Part shown: positions 8,369 to 16,739 of the stretch, piece after piece | How positions within the stretch are numbered: the stretch's first letter is position 1 | Layout: each line of letters starts with the position of its first letter | Origin: Pseudazoarcus sp963975885 | GTDB lineage: Bacteria > Pseudomonadota > Gammaproteobacteria > Burkholderiales > Rhodocyclaceae | Reading direction: 5' to 3' | Assembly: GCA_963975885.1 (NCBI GenBank) | Contig: CAXBIS010000004.1 | Coordinates: forward strand, 131,287 to 195,286 | DNA: 64,000 nt | Position numbers and translations under genes: made by a program | Notes under the pieces: generated by a model | What the model was told of the DNA's origin: nothing | Database searches by the model: none | Seen by the model: the letters and a program-made list of their open reading frames with translations, nothing else

Positions 8369-9175
8369 ATGTCCCGACTCGACCATCCCGCCCATCATCT
8401 GCTCGACGAACTCGACGGCTTCCGTGTCGCGATCGACGCCGAGCGCGAGCGCGCCGACATCATCCTCGACCGTCCGCCCTTCAACATCGTCAGCATGGCC
8501 CAGCGCGACCAGCTGCGTCTGGTCTTCGAGGCGCTCGACGTCGACGAGCGCGTGCGCGTGATCGTGTTGCGCTCGGTGGGCGAGCATTTTTCCAGCGGCG
8601 GCGACATCAAGGGCTTTCTCGAGGCCGAACCCGAACACGTGTCCAAGCTGGCCTGGAACATCGCCGCGCCGGCGCGTGCCGAGAAGCCGGTGATCGCGGC
8701 CAACCGCGGTTACTGCTTCGGCGTCGGCTTCGAGCTGTCGCTGGCCTGCGACTTCCGCATCGCCACCGACACCACGCTCTACGCGCTGCCCGAGCAGCGT
8801 CTCGGCCAGATTCCCGGTTCGGGCGGCTCGGCGCGGCTGCAGAAGATGGTCGGCATCGGCCGCACCAAGGACATCGTGATGCGCTCGCGCCGCATTACCG
8901 GACAGCAGGCGCTCGATTGGGGAATCGCCGTCGAGTGCGTGTCCGACCGCCAGCTCGAGGCGGCCACCGATGCACTGGTCGACGAGTTGCGTGGCTTCTC
9001 CCCGATCGCGCAGCGCACCGCCAAGAAGCTGCTCAACGACACCGAGGACGCGCCGCTGGCCATCGCGATCGAACTGGAGGGTCACTGCTACAGCCGCCTG
9101 CGCACCTCGGACGACTTCCGCGAAGGCGTCGAGGCCTTCCACGCCAAGCGCAAGCCGAAGTTCACCGGGCGCTGA
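8369..9175 (+). CDS. enoyl-CoA hydratase/isomerase family protein
   Basis: 268 residues of the crotonase superfamily. The oxyanion-hole regions are visible as FSSGGDIKGF and as GYCFGVGFELSLACDF, followed by the family signature around PEQRLGQIPGSGGSARLQ. The start at 8369 is preferred over ATG 8342 because AGGAA lies 9 nt upstream. Candidate activities include hydration of an unsaturated CoA ester, or ring hydrolysis as in 6-oxocyclohex-1-ene-1-carbonyl-CoA hydrolase; no residue pattern I can see settles this. Its position between the ligase and xdhC genes ties it to the same pathway. Confidence 0.85.
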   Translation: MSRLDHPAHHLLDELDGFRVAIDAERERADIILDRPPFNIVSMAQRDQLRLVFEALDVDERVRVIVLRSVGEHFSSGGDIKGFLEAEPEHVSKLAWNIAAPARAEKPVIAANRGYCFGVGFELSLACDFRIATDTTLYALPEQRLGQIPGSGGSARLQKMVGIGRTKDIVMRSRRITGQQALDWGIAVECVSDRQLEAATDALVDELRGFSPIAQRTAKKLLNDTEDAPLAIAIELEGHCYSRLRTSDDFREGVEAFHAKRKPKFTGR

Positions 9176-9185
9176 GCCGACCGCG

Positions 9186-10298
9186 ATGCAGGAGATTCCG
9201 CGCATTCTCGAGGCCTGGCAGCATGCATTGGACTCCGATGAGCAGGCCGTGTTGGCCACGGTTGTGCGCATCGCGGGCTCGTCCTATCGCAAGCCCGGCG
9301 CGCGCATGCTGATCACGTCCGACGGGCGCAGCATCGGCACGGTCAGTGGCGGCTGTCTGGAGCGCCATCTGGTCGAACGCGCGTGGTGGCTGACCGAGGG
9401 GGGAGCGATGCTGTGCCGCTTCGATACGCGCGCCGACGAGGATGCGCAATGGTCCTTCGGCCTGGGCTGCAACGGCGAGGTGCACATCCTGCTCGAGCGC
9501 GTCGGCGCGCACCATGCGCGCGAGGCGTTCGACGCGCTGTGCGCGGTGCGCGAGACGATGCGTCCGGCGGCCACGGCGGTCGTGATCGCCGCCGATGCGG
9601 CCAGCGGCGCGCGGGTGGGCGAGCGTCTGGTGGTGATGCCCGACGGCACGCTCGCCTCCCGCGTGGAAGATCCCGCGCTGGCGGCTCGGATGGCCACCAT
9701 GCTGCATGAGGACGGCCGCTGGCCGCGCTACCGGCGTCTGGCCTGTGGCGCGGGCAACGTGGAGGTGGCCTGCGAGCGGATGATGCCGCCGCAGCGTCTG
9801 GTGGTGTTCGGCGCCGGTCACGACGCGGTGCCGCTGGTCTCCTTCGCCAAGGCGCTGGGCTGGCACGTGTCGGTCGCCGACGCTCGCGCGCAGTACGCAC
9901 GTCGCGCGCGTTTCCCCGCGGCCGATCGCGTCACCTCGATGGGTCCCGACACGACGCTGGAGCAGTGCGGCGTGACGCCCCAGGCGGCGGTCGTGGTGAT
10001 GACGCACAGCATCGAGCAGGACCGCGCACTGCTCGCGCGCCTGCTCGCCACCCCGCGCCCCTACGTCGGTCAGCTGGGTCCCATGGAGCGCACCGAGCGC
10101 ATGCTGTGCGAGATCCGTGACGCGGGCGGCGCACCGCTGTACACCGACGGTCTGCATTACCCGGTGGGGCTGGACATCGGCGCCGACAACCCCGAGGAGA
10201 TCGCGCTGGCCATCGTCGCCGAGATCCGCGCGCATTTCGCCGGCCGTGCCGAGGCGGCCACCGGCAGTGTGCGCCGCGCACGCACGGTGGCTTCGTAG
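9186..10298 (+). CDS. XdhC/CoxI-family molybdenum cofactor insertion factor
   Basis: 370 residues. The N-terminal XdhC-CoxI domain (GSSYRKPGARM, then GTVSGGCLE) and the C-terminal Rossmann domain (VFGAGHDAVPL) are both present. Proteins of this family bind the sulfurated molybdenum cofactor and insert it into xanthine dehydrogenase-like enzymes, so this one should serve the hydroxylase encoded at 2446-6802. It starts 10 bp after the hydratase gene and is the last gene of the operon. Its stop codon lies at the edge of a palindromic repeat that probably ends transcription. Confidence 0.88.
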   Translation: MQEIPRILEAWQHALDSDEQAVLATVVRIAGSSYRKPGARMLITSDGRSIGTVSGGCLERHLVERAWWLTEGGAMLCRFDTRADEDAQWSFGLGCNGEVHILLERVGAHHAREAFDALCAVRETMRPAATAVVIAADAASGARVGERLVVMPDGTLASRVEDPALAARMATMLHEDGRWPRYRRLACGAGNVEVACERMMPPQRLVVFGAGHDAVPLVSFAKALGWHVSVADARAQYARRARFPAADRVTSMGPDTTLEQCGVTPQAAVVVMTHSIEQDRALLARLLATPRPYVGQLGPMERTERMLCEIRDAGGAPLYTDGLHYPVGLDIGADNPEEIALAIVAEIRAHFAGRAEAATGSVRRARTVAS

Positions 10299-10342
10299 GT
10301 CGGGCGGAGTGTGTCGGAATTCGCTTCGCCCATCCCACCTAC
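10295..10342. repeat. palindromic intergenic element, arm set GTAGGT/ACCTAC
   Basis: The segment begins GTAGGT and ends ACCTAC, with GGGCG and CGCCC inside, so it folds into one hairpin. It starts at the stop codon of the xdhC-like gene. It resembles the short palindromic units common between proteobacterial genes and may act as a terminator between two convergent operons. Confidence 0.55.
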
Positions 10343-10349
10343 GACAATG

Positions 10350-10432
10350 GCGTAGGGCGGATTAGGGTAGCGTAATCCGCCGTATGGATGGCCAATACGG
10401 CGCAATGCGCTTCGCTTATTGGCGCCCTACGC
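10350..10432. repeat. nested palindromic (REP-like) element with GGCGGATTA/TAATCCGCC core
   Basis: Outer arms GCGTAGGGC and GCCCTACGC enclose a perfect inner inverted repeat, GGCGGATTA and TAATCCGCC, and a third pair around CCAATA and TATTGG. This layout is typical of dispersed intergenic palindromes that occur in many copies in gamma- and betaproteobacterial genomes. Only one copy lies in this window. Together with the unit just before it, it fills the gap between two convergent operons. Confidence 0.6.
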
Positions 10433-10503
10433 TCTGAAACCCGCGTCTTCATCGAATCAGCGTTTCCTGAATGGGGTAAACAGCGTGTTCATGGCGGCTG
10501 TGG

Positions 10504-11964
10504 TCAGGCTGTGGGCACGACACCGACGTTCTGATAGATGTGCTTCACCTCGGTGAAGTCGTGGATGGCGTCGTAGCCGTGCAGCCGCCCCAGGCCGCTG
10601 CGACGGTAACCGCCCGTTTCGGCCTCGGCGAAGAGCTTGTTGTGGTCATTGATCCACACCGTGCCGTTGCGCAGCGCGCGGGCCACGCGCATCGCACGCG
10701 CGCCGTCGTGCGTCCATACACTGGCCGACAGGCCGAACTCGCTGTGGTTGGCGCGCGCGACCGCGTCGCGCTCGTCTTCGAAACTCTCCAGCACAAGAAA
10801 GGGGCCGAAGATCTCGTCCTGCACGAAGAAGGCCGAGGTGTCGCGGTGGAAGACCAGCGACGGCGCCATGAAGTGACCCGTCGCCGGCGCGTCGGCGGGA
10901 CGCCCGCCGGACAGCAGCACTTCGTCGGCCGCATCGAGCGCAGCGGCGACGCGCTCGCCCACATGGGCATGCGCGGCCGCGTCGATGAGCGGACCGATGT
11001 GCGCGCCCTCGCTCTCGCCCGGCGCGATGCGCAGCGAACGCAATGCGCTACCCAGCGCGACCTTCATCTCGCCGAGACGTGCCGCGTGCACCAGCACGCG
11101 CCGTGCCGCCGTGCATTGCTGGCCGGAAATGATGGTCGCCGCGGCGGCCAGTTTCGGCGCCACCTCGGCGATGTCGGCATCCTCGAAGACCAGACAGGCG
11201 GATTTTCCGCCCAACTCGAGCGAGAGCTTTTTCATCGTCGGCGCAGCGTCGGCCATGATGCGCTGGCCGACCGCGTTCGAGCCGGTGAAGCTGAGTACGT
11301 CGACTTCGGGTGATGCGACCAGGGTCTGCGCGACCGCATGCCCCGTTTCGCTGACGAGATTCATGACGCCGGGCGGCAACGTGTCGACGGCCGTCAGTTC
11401 GGCCACGACGGCGGCGGTGATCAGCGCCGTCTGCGGCGCCGGCTTGACCACGGCGGTGCAGCCGCAGGCAAGCGCCGGCGCGAGCGAGCGCACCAGCAGC
11501 ACCACCGGCGCGTTCCACGGCACGATGATGCCGGCCACGCCGGCCGGTTCGCGCAGCATCGTCGAATACGCGCCCGGCTCCACTTCCAGCACGTGCCCCG
11601 GCAGGTGACGGGCCAGACCGGCGTAGTAGCGCACCTCGGAGATCGCGCCGGCGATCTCGCCGCGCGACTGCGCCAGCACCTTGCCGTTCTCCTGTGTCAG
11701 CAGTCGAGCCAGGGCGTCCGCGCGGGCCGCGAGCCGGTCCGCCCAGGCCAGCAGCACGGCCTGGCGGGTGCGTGGCGCCTGCGCCCAGTCGGGGCGCTCG
11801 AAGGCGCGTCGGGCAGCGGCGATGGCGGCCTGGGCGTCGATTGCGTCGGAATCGGCGAAGCGACCGATCACGTCACCGCTCGACGGGTTTCGCGCGCCCG
11901 CGTGGCGGTCGTCGGTGGCGGGCTGCCAGCGGCCGTCGATGTGGTTGAGCGCCTCGCTGATCAT
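10504..11964 (-). CDS. NAD(P)-dependent aldehyde dehydrogenase
   Basis: 486 residues, standard ALDH superfamily length. The catalytic cysteine lies in GQQCTAARR and the general base glutamate in LELGGK. The cofactor-binding PWNAPVVLLVRSLAPAL and FTGSNAVGQ stretches are also present. It oxidises an aldehyde, probably an aromatic or side-chain aldehyde of the local pathway, to the acid. The ATG overlaps the stop of ubiD in an ATGA junction, so the two genes are co-translated from the promoter at 13444-13508. Confidence 0.88.
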   Translation of the reverse strand: MISEALNHIDGRWQPATDDRHAGARNPSSGDVIGRFADSDAIDAQAAIAAARRAFERPDWAQAPRTRQAVLLAWADRLAARADALARLLTQENGKVLAQSRGEIAGAISEVRYYAGLARHLPGHVLEVEPGAYSTMLREPAGVAGIIVPWNAPVVLLVRSLAPALACGCTAVVKPAPQTALITAAVVAELTAVDTLPPGVMNLVSETGHAVAQTLVASPEVDVLSFTGSNAVGQRIMADAAPTMKKLSLELGGKSACLVFEDADIAEVAPKLAAAATIISGQQCTAARRVLVHAARLGEMKVALGSALRSLRIAPGESEGAHIGPLIDAAAHAHVGERVAAALDAADEVLLSGGRPADAPATGHFMAPSLVFHRDTSAFFVQDEIFGPFLVLESFEDERDAVARANHSEFGLSASVWTHDGARAMRVARALRNGTVWINDHNKLFAEAETGGYRRSGLGRLHGYDAIHDFTEVKHIYQNVGVVPTA

Positions 11965-13415
11965 CGCTCGGCCAGTGGCGTGCCGGTCAGCGCGTCGGTG
12001 CCGGTAGCCGAGACGACTTCGTCGAGGTCGATCTCGCGCTCGCCGGGGATGCGCACGCGTGTGAACACGTGCTCGGACGAGGTCAGTGGCTTGGTTGCAT
12101 CCAGTCCCATCTTGGCGCCGAAGCCCTGCCAGTGGGGCGGCGGCTTGTTGCCCTCGAAGCCGACGGTGGTGGAGGGGTCGAGCGCCGAGCCCTGGGCGCC
12201 GGCCACGACGACCAGGTCCCGGTCGGCCTGGAAGCGCGTGGCCACCGCCCATTCGACTTCGAGCGGGTTGTGCACGTCGACGTCGTCGTCGACCACGATC
12301 ACCTGCTTGACGTCATAGTGGCCGCCGAAGGCGCCGAGAATGACGTTCTTGGCCTGGCCCTCGCGGTTCTTCTTCATCTGCACGAACAGGTGATAGCGAC
12401 CCACGCCGCCGATCGACAGATGCACGTCGGTCACGTTCGGAAAACTGCGCTGCAGATGGGCCAGCAGCGTGGCTTCGCGCGGAATCGAGCCGAGCAACAG
12501 GTGCTCCATCTCGGCCGGGATGATGGTGTGGAAAATCGGGTCGTGACGGTGGGTGACGGCGTCGATGGCGATGACCTCGCGCTCTTCGCGCGCACTGTAG
12601 TACTTGGGAAACTCGCCGAAGGGGCCTTCCGGACTGCGCTCCCCAGGCAGCAGACGACCCTCGATGACGATCTCGGCGTTGGCTGGCACGCGCACCTCGT
12701 TGGTGACGCACTTGGCTACCGGCAGCGGCTGGCCATGCAGCGCGCCGGCGATCTCGAGTTCGTCGAAGTCGAGCGCGGCGATGGCCTGCGAGGAAAGCGC
12801 GGTGAGCGGATCGACACCGATCGCGACGGCGACTTCGAGCGCGTCGCCGGCGGCCTCGGCTGCCTGGAAGAAGGCGAACAGGTGACGCGGCAGGATCAGG
12901 ATGCCGAGACGGTCCGGCCCGCTGATCTGGATGCGGTTGATCGACACGTTCTGCACGCCGGTGCGCGGGTTGCGCGCGATCACCAGCCCGGCCGTGATAT
13001 AGGGGCCGTAGTCATGCTCGCTATGGGTCGGGATGGGCAGCAGATCGAGGATGTCCTGACCGCCGCCGCGAAAGTCGTGGATGACCTGACGGCACAGCGC
13101 GGCCGCATCGCCGACCTCTTGCCATGGAACAGGATGCTCCGCCGCGTCGCGAAAGCGCGCCAGCAGTTCGCTGCCCGATACGCCCATGGCCTCGGCGATC
13201 CACTCGCGCCGCGACATGAAGCCTGACACCACCGGCATGGCATGATCGCCCGGCGCCAGAAACAGTGCGGCCTGCCGTCCGTCGAGTCGCTTGGCGATGG
13301 CGGCCAGTTCGTGTTCGAGCGAGACCGGCTTGCGGATCGCGGCCAGGCGGTCGGTCGCGGCAAGGTGACGCAGCCAGGCGCGCAGATCGCGCCACGGTGT
13401 CGGTTCGGTAGTCAT
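11961..13415 (-). CDS. UbiD-family (de)carboxylase
   Basis: 484 residues of the UbiD family, which uses prenylated FMN to decarboxylate aromatic or alpha,beta-unsaturated acids. The ERSPEGPFGEFPKYY segment holds the conserved glutamates of the active site. The HSEHDYGPYITAGLV region matches the cofactor and metal-binding part. The start has GGGGGAG just upstream. ubiX at 200-805 can supply the cofactor. This is more likely a catabolic decarboxylase (aryl-acid or aryl-CoA type) than ubiquinone UbiD, because it sits with catabolic genes and shares their promoter box. Confidence 0.87.
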   Translation of the reverse strand: MTTEPTPWRDLRAWLRHLAATDRLAAIRKPVSLEHELAAIAKRLDGRQAALFLAPGDHAMPVVSGFMSRREWIAEAMGVSGSELLARFRDAAEHPVPWQEVGDAAALCRQVIHDFRGGGQDILDLLPIPTHSEHDYGPYITAGLVIARNPRTGVQNVSINRIQISGPDRLGILILPRHLFAFFQAAEAAGDALEVAVAIGVDPLTALSSQAIAALDFDELEIAGALHGQPLPVAKCVTNEVRVPANAEIVIEGRLLPGERSPEGPFGEFPKYYSAREEREVIAIDAVTHRHDPIFHTIIPAEMEHLLLGSIPREATLLAHLQRSFPNVTDVHLSIGGVGRYHLFVQMKKNREGQAKNVILGAFGGHYDVKQVIVVDDDVDVHNPLEVEWAVATRFQADRDLVVVAGAQGSALDPSTTVGFEGNKPPPHWQGFGAKMGLDATKPLTSSEHVFTRVRIPGEREIDLDEVVSATGTDALTGTPLAER

Positions 13416-13443
13416 GGGGCTCCCCCGTGAGCGTGTTTAGCCG

Positions 13444-13508
13444 AATATACGTCGCCGTGCCACGCGTGCGCTTACCCTGCGATCCCGGTGTTTACCCTGG
13501 AGTCGGAT
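13444..13508 (-). promoter_or_regulatory. paired AGGGTAA-type boxes and -10 element before ubiD
   Basis: Read on the minus strand, GACTCCAGGGTAAA is followed exactly 20 bp later by GCAGGGTAAG (GGTAAN cores at 13496-13491 and 13476-13471). After 21 nt comes TATATT (13449-13444). Spacing and sequence match the site before the hydroxylase operon, so the ubiD-aldehyde dehydrogenase pair is probably in the same AraC regulon. Confidence 0.6.
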
Positions 13509-13640
13509 CGCGCTGTACGGGACGCCCCGCACAATCAGACTCATTGGTAATTGGCGCGATCCACTGGTAACGCGCGCGGCCGACGCTGCGCATAAATTAC
13601 GCTTGAGGATCGTCCGGGCTTGCGCAGGGGTAGGGCGAAC

Positions 13641-13685
13641 ATTCGGATTCCAGGGTAAGCGCCGGCGCGTTCCGGGCGCTAGCCT
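13641..13685 (+). promoter_or_regulatory. AGGGTAA-type box before the TRAP transporter operon
   Basis: ATTCGGATTCCAGGGTAAGC (13641-13660) matches the distal half of the other two sites, again starting ATTC and centred on CCAGGGTAA. A -10-like TAGCCT (13680-13685) follows 20 nt after the GGTAAG core. No second box 20 bp away is evident. The rest of the 345 bp gap between ubiD and the TRAP gene shows no other feature. Confidence 0.5.
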
Positions 13686-13760
13686 GCCGGCTGAAGAGGT
13701 CCTGATGGTGGCGCGTCCACGATTGTCCTGAGCGGCAAGCTCGTCCGCAAAGAGGAGTCG

Positions 13761-15698
13761 ATGAAGTCATTCCTGAATCCGGCGGCGCTGATTGCGCTCG
13801 GTTGGTCGGTATTCCAGATCTGGATGGCCTGGGGTACGCCGATGAATCTCATCGCGGCCGTGCCGGTGCACGTGATGTTCGCCGTCGCGCTGACCTTCGT
13901 CACCCAGCCGCTGATTGCGGGCAGTATGGGCCGGCCGAGCGTCGGGCGGGCGCTCGACTATGCCTGCGTCGCCCTGGCGGTGGCGATCGCCGCTTACTTC
14001 CTGACGCAGGAAGGGCGGCTGACCACGCGCATCGCATCGGTCGACCCCTTGATGACTTCGGACTACGTGGTCGGCGTGCTGACCCTGCTGCTGGTCATCG
14101 AGTCCGTGCGACGCGCACTGGGCTGGGGGCTGACCATCGTGATCCTGGTGTTCCTGGTCTATCAATTCATCGGCCCCTTCCTGCGCAGCGTTCCCCTGCT
14201 CGAGACGATCGCACACCGTGGCCAGCCGACGATGCGTTTCGCCGAATACTTCTTCGACATGCAGATCCTGCAGAACGAGGGCGTGTTCGGCATTCCCAGC
14301 GTGGTGTCCTACACGCAGGTGTTCTATTTCCTGCTGTTCGGTGCCTTTCTCGAACGTTTCGGCGGGGGCAAGCTGTTTATCGACCTGTCGATCCTGCTGG
14401 TGGGGCGTTTTCGTGGCGGCATGGCCAAGGTGTCGATCATCTCGTCGACACTGTTTGGTGCGGTCAGCGGCAGCGCGACGGCCAATGCGGCGGTCATGGG
14501 CACACTGACGATTCCGGCGATGAAGCGCTCCGGCATGAAGGCCGAGGAAGCCGCCGCGGTCGAGGCCAGCTCGTCGACCGGTGGGCAGTTGATGCCACCG
14601 GTGATGGGTGCGGCGGCTTTCCTGATCGCGCAGTTCATGGGCGTGCCCTATCGCGATGTGGCGATTGCGGGGCTTCTGCCGGCACTGTTGTTCTATGTCG
14701 CGCTGTACTTCGTCATCGACGCGATGGCGCGCAAGCGCAATTACCGCGGCCTGGAGCGTCACGAGATCGAAGTCGGCTGGCCGGATGTGTTCCGTCGCCT
14801 GTACCTTTTCGCGCCGGTGGTGTGGCTGGTGTGGCAGATCATGATCGGTCGCGCGCTCAGCTCGGCCACGCTGGAGGCGGTGATCCTCACGATGGTCCTG
14901 GCGGTCCTGACCAACGCCGTCGTCGCGCTGCGCGAAGGTGGTCTGCGTGCCGTGCTGCCGGCGGCATGGTCGGTGTTCCCCGAGTCGGTGCGTGCGCTCG
15001 AGAACGGCGGTCGCGCGGCGGTCGCCGTGGCGATTCCGTGCGCGGGCGCGGGCATCGTGGTCGGCATCGCGTCGATGACCAACCTGGGGCTGACCTTCGG
15101 CGGCTTCGTGTCGCTGCTCTCCGGCGGCATGCTGATTCCGGCGCTGCTCATCATCATGATCATGGTGCTGATCATGGGCATGGGCATGCCGACCACCGCG
15201 GCCTACATCATGGGTGCCGTGCTGGCGATTCCCGCGCTCGACATGCTCGAGGTGAATCTGCTCTCGGCGCATTTCTTCGTGCTGTATTTCGCGGCGCTGT
15301 CGATGGTCACGCCGCCCGTGGCGCTGGCCGCCTTCGTCGCCGGCGGCATCGCCAAGGCCGACGTCTGGCAGACCGGCCTGTACGCCTTCCGCTTCAGCCT
15401 TGCCGGCTTCATCGTCGCCTTCGCGCTGGTGCTCAGCCCGGCCCTGCTGATGGTCGGCGAGTGGGAGCGCATCGTGCTCGCAACCGTAACCGCCGCACTG
15501 GGTTGTTACGTGCTCGCGGCCTGCGTGGCCGGCTATCTGCGCCGTAACAACACCCTGATCGAGAACCTGTTGTTGTTCGCGGCCGCCTGTCTGTTGATCG
15601 CACCGATCATGCAGGCGTCGGCAAGCGGTCTGATTCTTTTTGTGGCCGTGTGGCTGTGGCAGGGACGCCAGCTGCGCACGACGGCCATCGCACCGTAG
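13761..15698 (+). CDS. TRAP transporter fused permease (DctQ-DctM type)
   Basis: 645 residues, almost entirely hydrophobic, with about 16-18 predicted membrane helices. It is the fused small-plus-large permease form that pairs with TAXI-type receptors. Conserved DctM features include GAVSGSATANAAVMGTLTIP and the ASSSTGGQLMPPVMGAAAF loop. AAGAGGAG upstream fixes the start. It imports an organic acid with a sodium or proton gradient, together with the receptor encoded next. Regulation by the same box as the ubiD and hydroxylase operons suggests that it takes up the pathway substrate. Confidence 0.92.
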   Translation: MKSFLNPAALIALGWSVFQIWMAWGTPMNLIAAVPVHVMFAVALTFVTQPLIAGSMGRPSVGRALDYACVALAVAIAAYFLTQEGRLTTRIASVDPLMTSDYVVGVLTLLLVIESVRRALGWGLTIVILVFLVYQFIGPFLRSVPLLETIAHRGQPTMRFAEYFFDMQILQNEGVFGIPSVVSYTQVFYFLLFGAFLERFGGGKLFIDLSILLVGRFRGGMAKVSIISSTLFGAVSGSATANAAVMGTLTIPAMKRSGMKAEEAAAVEASSSTGGQLMPPVMGAAAFLIAQFMGVPYRDVAIAGLLPALLFYVALYFVIDAMARKRNYRGLERHEIEVGWPDVFRRLYLFAPVVWLVWQIMIGRALSSATLEAVILTMVLAVLTNAVVALREGGLRAVLPAAWSVFPESVRALENGGRAAVAVAIPCAGAGIVVGIASMTNLGLTFGGFVSLLSGGMLIPALLIIMIMVLIMGMGMPTTAAYIMGAVLAIPALDMLEVNLLSAHFFVLYFAALSMVTPPVALAAFVAGGIAKADVWQTGLYAFRFSLAGFIVAFALVLSPALLMVGEWERIVLATVTAALGCYVLAACVAGYLRRNNTLIENLLLFAAACLLIAPIMQASASGLILFVAVWLWQGRQLRTTAIAP

Positions 15699-15743
15699 TC
15701 ATCATGCCGGCGCAGACCGGTCAACCACGAGGAGGTAGACGAC

Positions 15744-16739
15744 ATGTTCCACACAATGCGCAAGCACATCACCGGACTGGCCATCATGGCCACCCTCGCC
15801 GTACCGGGACTTTCGGTCGCGGCTGGGCCGGCGGAGATCCGCTTCGCCGCGGCGCCGACAGGCAGCACCTGGTACGCCTACGCGGGTGCTTTCCGTGCGG
15901 CCGCCCTCGAAACCCTGCCCCAAGGCTCGGCGGTCGAAATCATGAATACGCCAATGGCCATCGCCAACACCAAACTGCTCCACGGTGAGCGTGCCGACAT
16001 GGGCATGATCTTCCCGCCGGTGGCGAGCTGGGCGACGCAGGCCTTCGGTCCGTTCGACGCCAAGGTCGACAACGTGCGCGGCCTGGTCGGCGGCGTCGAC
16101 GAGTACTTCCAGCGCATTACGGTGCAGAAGGACTTTCCGCTCGAGTCGCTGGCCGACATCAAGGCCAAGAAGATCGCCGTGCGCATCGGTACGGGCCCGC
16201 AGGGCAGCCTCAACGAGTACATCGCTCGCCTGATCCTGGCCGCCAATGATCTGACCTACGAGGACATCGAGAAACTCGGTGGCAGCGTGACGATGAACGG
16301 CTTCGGTGTGCTGCGCAACGAGTTCGGCGACGGTCGCATCGACATGATCATCGGCATCACGACCGAGGGTCACCCGAACACGGCGCAACTGTCGATCGCG
16401 CCGGGTCACCGTTTCCTGAGCCTGAGCGACAAGGCGGTCAAGTACCTGCAGGAATACGGCTTCCAGCCCGCGACGATGCCCGCGAACATGTTCGAGGGGC
16501 AGATCGAGCCGGTGGCGGGCGTGGGTTTCCCGACCTCGCTGTATGTGACCCAGTCGATGTCCGACGAGCACGCCTATCTGCTTACCAAGGGCATCATGGA
16601 ATCGCGTGAGAGCCTGATGCGCCAGTTCGGTTCGATGCGCAACTGGAAGCCGGAGGATTCAGCCTCGATGGAAGCGCTGCAGATGCCGCTGCATCCGGGC
16701 GCCGAGCGCTACTACCGTGAAGCCGGTCTGCTGAAGTGA
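15744..16739 (+). CDS. TAXI-family TRAP transporter solute receptor
   Basis: 331 residues with a signal peptide (cleavage near residue 27, after SVAAG). The FAAAPTGSTWYAYAGAF opening is typical of TAXI receptors, where the TGSTWY-like stretch contacts the ligand. It is a soluble periplasmic protein that delivers the substrate to the fused permease encoded 45 bp upstream. AGGAGG lies just before the start codon. Its last codons overlap the GTG start of the ThDP enzyme gene (GTGA junction). Confidence 0.9.
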   Translation: MFHTMRKHITGLAIMATLAVPGLSVAAGPAEIRFAAAPTGSTWYAYAGAFRAAALETLPQGSAVEIMNTPMAIANTKLLHGERADMGMIFPPVASWATQAFGPFDAKVDNVRGLVGGVDEYFQRITVQKDFPLESLADIKAKKIAVRIGTGPQGSLNEYIARLILAANDLTYEDIEKLGGSVTMNGFGVLRNEFGDGRIDMIIGITTEGHPNTAQLSIAPGHRFLSLSDKAVKYLQEYGFQPATMPANMFEGQIEPVAGVGFPTSLYVTQSMSDEHAYLLTKGIMESRESLMRQFGSMRNWKPEDSASMEALQMPLHPGAERYYREAGLLK

